A stretch of DNA of 7,781 nucleotides from Eubacteriales bacterium (GTDB lineage: Bacteria; Bacillota; Clostridia; Christensenellales; UMGS416): assembly GCA_028709505.1 (NCBI GenBank), contig JAQVWW010000041.1, forward strand, positions 1-7,781. The letters run 5' to 3'. Below the pieces are notes generated by a model. That model saw nothing but the letters and a program-made list of their open reading frames with translations, had not been told where the DNA came from and ran no database searches. The number at the start of each line of letters is the position of its first letter. The first letter of the stretch is position 1. Below, piece by piece: positions 4,137 through 7,781 of the stretch. The translations under genes were made by a program, and so were the position numbers.

Positions 4137-5911
4137 TCCTATCGGCATTATATAACTACTATCACCGGGCCAGCGCCCAGCCCGACGCGCCGATCATCGC
4201 CCCGGGCTATGCGCAGCTGGGCGTGGCCGGCGAGCTGGTGCTGGACGAGGATGGCAACCTGATAGCCGCCAACCCGCTGACGCAGCAGCTGGCCAAGAAG
4301 AAGAGCCCGCAGCAGATGATCGTACCGCTGCCGCCCAAACGATCGGGGCGGAAGCTGGCGCCGGCCTTTTTGTATGAGACGGCGGCCTACCTGTTTGGTA
4401 TCTATCGTGAGCCGGACGAGGCGGCTTACCGCTTTGAGGCCGGCGCCGCGCTGCACCGCGCCGTATTGGAGGGCTGTGACGACGCAGGCGCCCGCGCCGT
4501 GCTGGCTTTTTTCGACAAGCGCAAGCCGGGCAGCACCGCCTACGACGGCGTGGATACGGCGCTGCTGGACGACGCGCGGCGGTTTGTCGTCTTCCGCCTG
4601 CAGGGCGAGGGCGCCTTTATACACCAGCGGCCGGCCATCCAGGCGGCCTGGCAGCGCTACAACGCCCGCAAAACCCAGGACAGCGCCATGGGCCAATGCA
4701 TGATAACCGGCCAGTGGGGGCCCATCGCCCGCGTGCATGGCAACATCGGCGGCTTCGGCGCCGATAAACCCACGCTCATCGGCTTTAACCAGGACGCGTT
4801 TTGCTCCTTTGGCAAATACGGCGGGCAGGGCGCCAATGCGCCGGTGGGCGAGGAGGCGGCCTTTGCCTATGTGACGGCGCTAAACATGCTGGTCAAAGAC
4901 CCGGCCCATTGCGTGAACTTAGCAGGTGATAAGGTGCTGTTCTGGGCCGAGCGCGACGCGCCGCTGGAAGAGAGCCTAATGGCGCAGTTCCTGGGCGCCA
5001 GCGACGCCGCCGGATTGGATCCCGAGCAGCGCGACCGAATCAAAGGCGTACTGGAGAACCTGTACCACGGCGGCGATCCGCGCGACTTTCAGCTGGATAC
5101 GGACGTGCGGTTCTATCTGCTGGGCGTCAGCTCCAATAAGACGCGGCTGGTGTTACGCTTCTTCCACGAGAGCAGCTTCGGCACGCTGCTGGATAACCTG
5201 CTGGCCCACTACCGCGACATCGCCGTCGTCGGCATGCGCTACCCATATCCGCCCCCGTATTATCTGCTGACCGAGACCGCCGTGCAGGCCAAGCGCGATA
5301 ACGTGCCCCCGGGCCTGGAAGCGGCGCTGATGCGCAGCATTCTCGATGCGACGCCGTATCCGCCGGCGCTATTCCAGGCGGTGCTGCGCCGCGTGCGGGC
5401 CGAGGGCAGCATCAATGCGCTGCGCGCCGGCATCTTAAAAGCGACCATCAACCGGCAAGCCGGTAAGGAGGAATTGACAATGGCTTTGGATACGACAGAA
5501 AAGGACCAGGCTTATTTGATGGGTCGGCTGTTCGCGCTGCTGGAGAACATCCAGCAGGTGGCGCTGGGCGATGTGAACGCGTCGGTGGCCGACAAATATC
5601 TAAGCGCCGCCATGGCCACGCCCCAATCGGTGTTCCCAACGCTGCTGGCGCTCAGCGAAAAGCACATGGGCAAGAGCATCCCGCAGGCAAAACAGGGCTT
5701 GCGCATAAGCCTGCACAGGCGGGTGCGAGAGGTCATCGACATGATGGACCTGCGCATCACCACAGACGATAAATACGCGTTCCCGCCCACAATGGACGCC
5801 AACAGCCAGGGCAAATTCCTGGTGGGTTATTATCATCAGATACAGTCCTTTTACACCAAAAAGGACACGCAGCCCCAGGAGCAGAACGACGACACGCAAA
5901 ACGACGAATAG
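4133..5911 (+). CDS. cas8c: Cas8c (Csd1), Cascade large subunit, type I-C
   Basis: Cas8c recognises the protospacer-adjacent motif, helps open DNA and recruits Cas3. The 592-residue protein begins MILSALYNYYHRASAQPD and carries GKYGGQGANAPVGEEAAFAY from residue 227, both hallmarks of the Csd1 family. The start shares ATGA with the cas5c stop, with GGAGG (4121-4125) 7 nt upstream, so translation is coupled. The C-terminal part from Met450 is also made separately as Cas11c (see that entry). The tail after about residue 580 is polar and acidic (Q, D, N, E) and probably disordered. Length is normal and no frameshift is seen. cas7c follows 14 bp later. Confidence 0.96.
   Translation: MILSALYNYYHRASAQPDAPIIAPGYAQLGVAGELVLDEDGNLIAANPLTQQLAKKKSPQQMIVPLPPKRSGRKLAPAFLYETAAYLFGIYREPDEAAYRFEAGAALHRAVLEGCDDAGARAVLAFFDKRKPGSTAYDGVDTALLDDARRFVVFRLQGEGAFIHQRPAIQAAWQRYNARKTQDSAMGQCMITGQWGPIARVHGNIGGFGADKPTLIGFNQDAFCSFGKYGGQGANAPVGEEAAFAYVTALNMLVKDPAHCVNLAGDKVLFWAERDAPLEESLMAQFLGASDAAGLDPEQRDRIKGVLENLYHGGDPRDFQLDTDVRFYLLGVSSNKTRLVLRFFHESSFGTLLDNLLAHYRDIAVVGMRYPYPPPYYLLTETAVQAKRDNVPPGLEAALMRSILDATPYPPALFQAVLRRVRAEGSINALRAGILKATINRQAGKEELTMALDTTEKDQAYLMGRLFALLENIQQVALGDVNASVADKYLSAAMATPQSVFPTLLALSEKHMGKSIPQAKQGLRISLHRRVREVIDMMDLRITTDDKYAFPPTMDANSQGKFLVGYYHQIQSFYTKKDTQPQEQNDDTQNDE
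5451..5471 (+). promoter_or_regulatory. Internal ribosome binding site for cas11c with adjoining hairpin
   Basis: AAGGAGG (5465-5471) is a near-perfect Shine-Dalgarno sequence within the cas8c coding frame, 8 nt before in-frame ATG 5480. ACCGG (5451-5455) and CCGGT (5460-5464) form a stem with a CAAG tetraloop whose 3' arm touches the ribosome binding site. Such a hairpin may slow the ribosome translating cas8c, or keep the site single-stranded. The encoded residues (NRQAGKEEL) do not obviously demand this sequence. Confidence 0.75.
5480..5911 (+). CDS. cas11c: Cas11c, Cascade small subunit made from an internal start in cas8c
   Basis: Type I-C Cascade contains a small subunit made from an alternative start inside cas8c; this is established for the subtype. 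Here ATG 5480, in the cas8c frame (Met450), follows AAGGAGG with 8-nt spacing, as good a site as any other gene in the operon has. The product would be 143 residues starting MALDTTEKDQAYLMGRLFAL, rich in predicted helix, which fits the helical Cas11 bundle that lines the backbone and stabilises the non-target strand. Its end is the cas8c stop. The adjoining hairpin at 5451-5464 may tune the ratio of the two products; several Cas11c copies are needed per Cas8c. Confidence 0.88.
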   Translation: MALDTTEKDQAYLMGRLFALLENIQQVALGDVNASVADKYLSAAMATPQSVFPTLLALSEKHMGKSIPQAKQGLRISLHRRVREVIDMMDLRITTDDKYAFPPTMDANSQGKFLVGYYHQIQSFYTKKDTQPQEQNDDTQNDE

Positions 5912-5925
5912 GAGAGGAGTATCCC

Positions 5926-6771
5926 ATGGCCAATATTGAAAACCGCTACGATTTTGTACTGTACTTTGACGTGGAAAACGGCAACCCCAACGGCGACCCG
6001 GACAGCGGCAATATGCCGCGCATCGACGCGCAGACCGCCCACGGCATCGTCACCGACGTCTGCATCAAGCGCAAAGTGCGCAACTATATCCAAACCGCCT
6101 ACGGCGACGAGCAGGGCTACGACATCTTCATCACCGAGGGGGCGGTGCTCAACAATAAGCTCAAGCAGACCTATGAAGACTACAACATCGATGTGAAGGA
6201 CAAGCAGGCCCGCGATGTCGCCCGTAAGTATATGTGCGAGCGGTTTTACGACGTGCGTACCTTTGGCGCCGTGATGGACACCGGCGACTATAAGGCCGGC
6301 CAGGTGCGCGGCCCGGCGCAGTTCTGCTTTGCCCGCAGCGTCGACCCCGTCTTTCAGCAGGAGATCACCATCACGCGGATGGCGTCGACCAAGGAGGACG
6401 ACGACGCCACCAAAAACCGCACGATGGGCCGCAAATACGTGGTGCCCTACGGCCTATATCGGATGGAGGGCTTCATCACGCCGGCGTTCGCGCAAAAGAC
6501 AGGCTTCGTGCAGGCGGATCTTGACCGGCTGTGGCAGGCGCTGCTGAACATGTTTGAGATCGACCGCTCGGCGGCCCGGGGCAAGATGGCCGTGCGCGGG
6601 CTGGTTGTGTTCCGGCACGATACGGCGCTGGGCAACGCGCCGGCCCATCAGCTCTTTGGGCTGGTTACGGCGGCGCGCAAAGACGTCGACAAGTTGCCCC
6701 GCAGCTTTGACGACTATATCATCGCCGTCGGCGACGCGCCCCAGGGGGTGACGATACAGGAGCTGTGCTGA
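5926..6771 (+). CDS. cas7c: Cas7c (Csd2), Cascade backbone subunit, type I-C
   Basis: Cas7c copies polymerise along the crRNA spacer to form the Cascade backbone. The 281-residue protein has the family opening NRYDFVLYFDVENGNPNGDP (residues 6-25), an RRM-like first strand with the conserved NGNPNGDPD, followed by the segment MPRIDAQTAHGIVTDVCIKR. FGAVMDTG and VRGPAQFCFARSVDP in the middle and GRKYVVPYGLYRMEGF later are also typical. ATG 5926 has AGGAG (5915-5919) 6 nt upstream. The stop TGA shares its last base with the cas4 ATG. Length and motifs are normal. Confidence 0.97.
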   Translation: MANIENRYDFVLYFDVENGNPNGDPDSGNMPRIDAQTAHGIVTDVCIKRKVRNYIQTAYGDEQGYDIFITEGAVLNNKLKQTYEDYNIDVKDKQARDVARKYMCERFYDVRTFGAVMDTGDYKAGQVRGPAQFCFARSVDPVFQQEITITRMASTKEDDDATKNRTMGRKYVVPYGLYRMEGFITPAFAQKTGFVQADLDRLWQALLNMFEIDRSAARGKMAVRGLVVFRHDTALGNAPAHQLFGLVTAARKDVDKLPRSFDDYIIAVGDAPQGVTIQELC

Positions 6772-7451
6772 TGGCCAACTATGCCGAGGACGCTTTTTTG
6801 CAGCTGTCGGGCATACAGCACTTTGCCTTTTGCCCGCGTCAGTGGGCGCTTATCCATCTGGAGCAGCAGTGGGCCGATAACGTCCGCACCATTGAGGGTA
6901 ACATTCTGCACCAGCGCGCCCACGACGCCGGCTTGGCAGAAAAGCGCGGCAATACCTTGACGCTGCGCGACGTCAGGATACACTCCCGACGGCTGGGCAT
7001 AGCCGGCGCCTGCGATGTGGTGGAGTTCTACGCCGACGAAAACGGCGTCAGCTTAACCGGTCGGTCCGGGCGGTGGCGACCCTGCCCGGTGGAGTATAAG
7101 CGAGGCAAACCCAAAGAGCATCAGGCCGACGCGCTGCAGCTGTGCGCCCAGGCGCTATGCCTGGAGGAGATGCTCGGCTGCACCCTCGACGGCGGCATGC
7201 TCTACTACGGTGAAGAGCGGAGGCGGTATCCGGTGTGCTTTGACACCAGTCTGCGTGAAGCTGTCGAAACCGCGCTTTCCCGCATGCATGACTATGCCGC
7301 CCGCGGGTATACGCCGCGGGCCAGGTCCACCAAAGGCTGCAATGCCTGTTCGCTTAAGGACATCTGCCTGCCCAAACTCAAGCGCTGCCCCAGCGCCCGG
7401 GCGTATCTGCGCGCCGCAGTGGAGGAGGTGAAAGGATGCGAAAACTGTTAA
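6771..7451 (+). CDS. cas4: Cas4 nuclease, spacer-acquisition factor
   Basis: Cas4 works with Cas1 and Cas2 to choose and trim prespacers next to a correct PAM and so set spacer orientation. The 226-residue protein has the RecB-like PD-(D/E)XK site: H47, D82 (in GACDVVEF), E108 and K110 (PVEYKRG), and Q123. Four cysteines for an Fe-S cluster are in place: C21 (FAFCPRQWALI) and C190, C193, C199 (GCNACSLKDIC). All catalytic and cluster residues are intact. ATG 6771 is chosen over an in-frame GTG at 6765 because AGGAG (6758-6762) is 8 nt away and MANYAEDAFLQLSGIQHF fits the family start. It overlaps the cas7c stop by 1 nt and cas1 by 16 nt, consistent with coupled synthesis of Cas4 and Cas1. Confidence 0.96.
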   Translation: MANYAEDAFLQLSGIQHFAFCPRQWALIHLEQQWADNVRTIEGNILHQRAHDAGLAEKRGNTLTLRDVRIHSRRLGIAGACDVVEFYADENGVSLTGRSGRWRPCPVEYKRGKPKEHQADALQLCAQALCLEEMLGCTLDGGMLYYGEERRRYPVCFDTSLREAVETALSRMHDYAARGYTPRARSTKGCNACSLKDICLPKLKRCPSARAYLRAAVEEVKGCENC

Positions 7452-7781
7452 ATACGCTTTTTGTCGTGTCCGAGGACGCCTATTTGACGCTGGATGGTGA
7501 AAATATTGTCGTCCAGAAGCAAGAAAGCAAACCCAGCCGTTATCCGCTGCACACGCTGGAGTCCGTCCTCTATTTTGGCTACAAAGGCGCTTCGCCGGCA
7601 TTGATGGGCGCTTGCGCCCAAAAGGACGTATCGCTGTGCTTTTTCACGCCGCGGGGACGGTTTCTGTGCCGATCCACCGGCGAGGTGCGGGGCAACGTGC
7701 TGCTGCGGCAGATGCAGTTCCGTTATGCCGATATGCCGCAGCAGGCCTGCGCCATCGCTCGGAGTTTTTTGGCCGGCAAGC
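7436..7781 (+). CDS. cas1: Cas1 integrase, type I-C, N-terminal part (runs off the window)
   Basis: Cas1 with Cas2 inserts new spacers at the leader end of the array. Only 115 codons are present, ending at the right edge without a stop. The sequence MRKLLNTLFVVSEDAYLTLD, then ESVLYFGYKGASPALMGAC and GEVRGNVLLRQMQFRYAD, is the N-terminal beta domain and first helices of I-C Cas1. The Glu-His-Asp metal site lies further on and cannot be judged. ATG 7436 has AGGAGG (7422-7427) 8 nt upstream and lies inside the end of cas4. cas2 and the array are expected to the right, as is usual for I-C loci. Confidence 0.96.
   Translation, partial: MRKLLNTLFVVSEDAYLTLDGENIVVQKQESKPSRYPLHTLESVLYFGYKGASPALMGACAQKDVSLCFFTPRGRFLCRSTGEVRGNVLLRQMQFRYADMPQQACAIARSFLAGK

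Overview
The window is the 5' two-thirds of a type I-C CRISPR-Cas locus, all on the + strand: cas3, cas5c, cas8c (with an internal cas11c start), cas7c, cas4 and the first 115 codons of cas1, which runs off the right edge. cas2 and any CRISPR array would lie to the right, outside the window. The cas genes look GC-rich by eye, strongly so at third codon positions, and most starts have strong AGGAGG-type ribosome binding sites. That fits a GC-rich Firmicute-like host (Clostridia or Negativicutes), but the genus cannot be named from this sequence.

Layout. Bases 1-767 are lower-GC, decayed DNA: the end of an unrecognised reading frame (to 206) and a GNAT acetyltransferase pseudogene (260-767) broken by two single-base losses. 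A textbook intrinsic terminator (801-828) separates this from the cas locus. The cas3 upstream region (829-972) holds a hairpin, an exact TTGACA box and an AT-rich imperfect inverted repeat. cas3 (973-3159) is followed by a very strong GC hairpin (3163-3198) and a 326-bp gap. From cas5c on (3486 onward) the genes are packed: ATGA overlap cas5c/cas8c, 14 bp cas8c/cas7c, 1-nt overlap cas7c/cas4, 16-nt overlap cas4/cas1.

Function. Cas5c processes pre-crRNA and holds the crRNA 5' handle. Cas8c, Cas7c and Cas11c complete the Cascade complex that finds DNA targets. Cas3 is the recruited nuclease-helicase. Cas4 and Cas1 (with Cas2) acquire spacers.

The most interesting part is the gap between cas3 and cas5c. 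On the minus strand, positions 3262 to 3231 form one isolated 32-nt element that reads as a type I-C CRISPR repeat. Its stem is preserved (one pair becomes G-U) and its 3' handle has one change from the family form as I remember it. No array surrounds it. Downstream on the same strand lie a spacer-length stretch (3230 to 3196) and the strong hairpin, so the segment could encode a crRNA-like RNA antisense to the operon. It overlaps a candidate promoter and operator for cas5c onward. This recalls crRNA-like regulators and CreTA RNA toxin-antitoxin modules found inside other cas operons, but could also be a relic repeat. Other points of note are the well-marked internal cas11c start with a hairpin abutting its ribosome binding site, and the replacement of residues in Cas5c that align with catalytic positions of a studied homologue.
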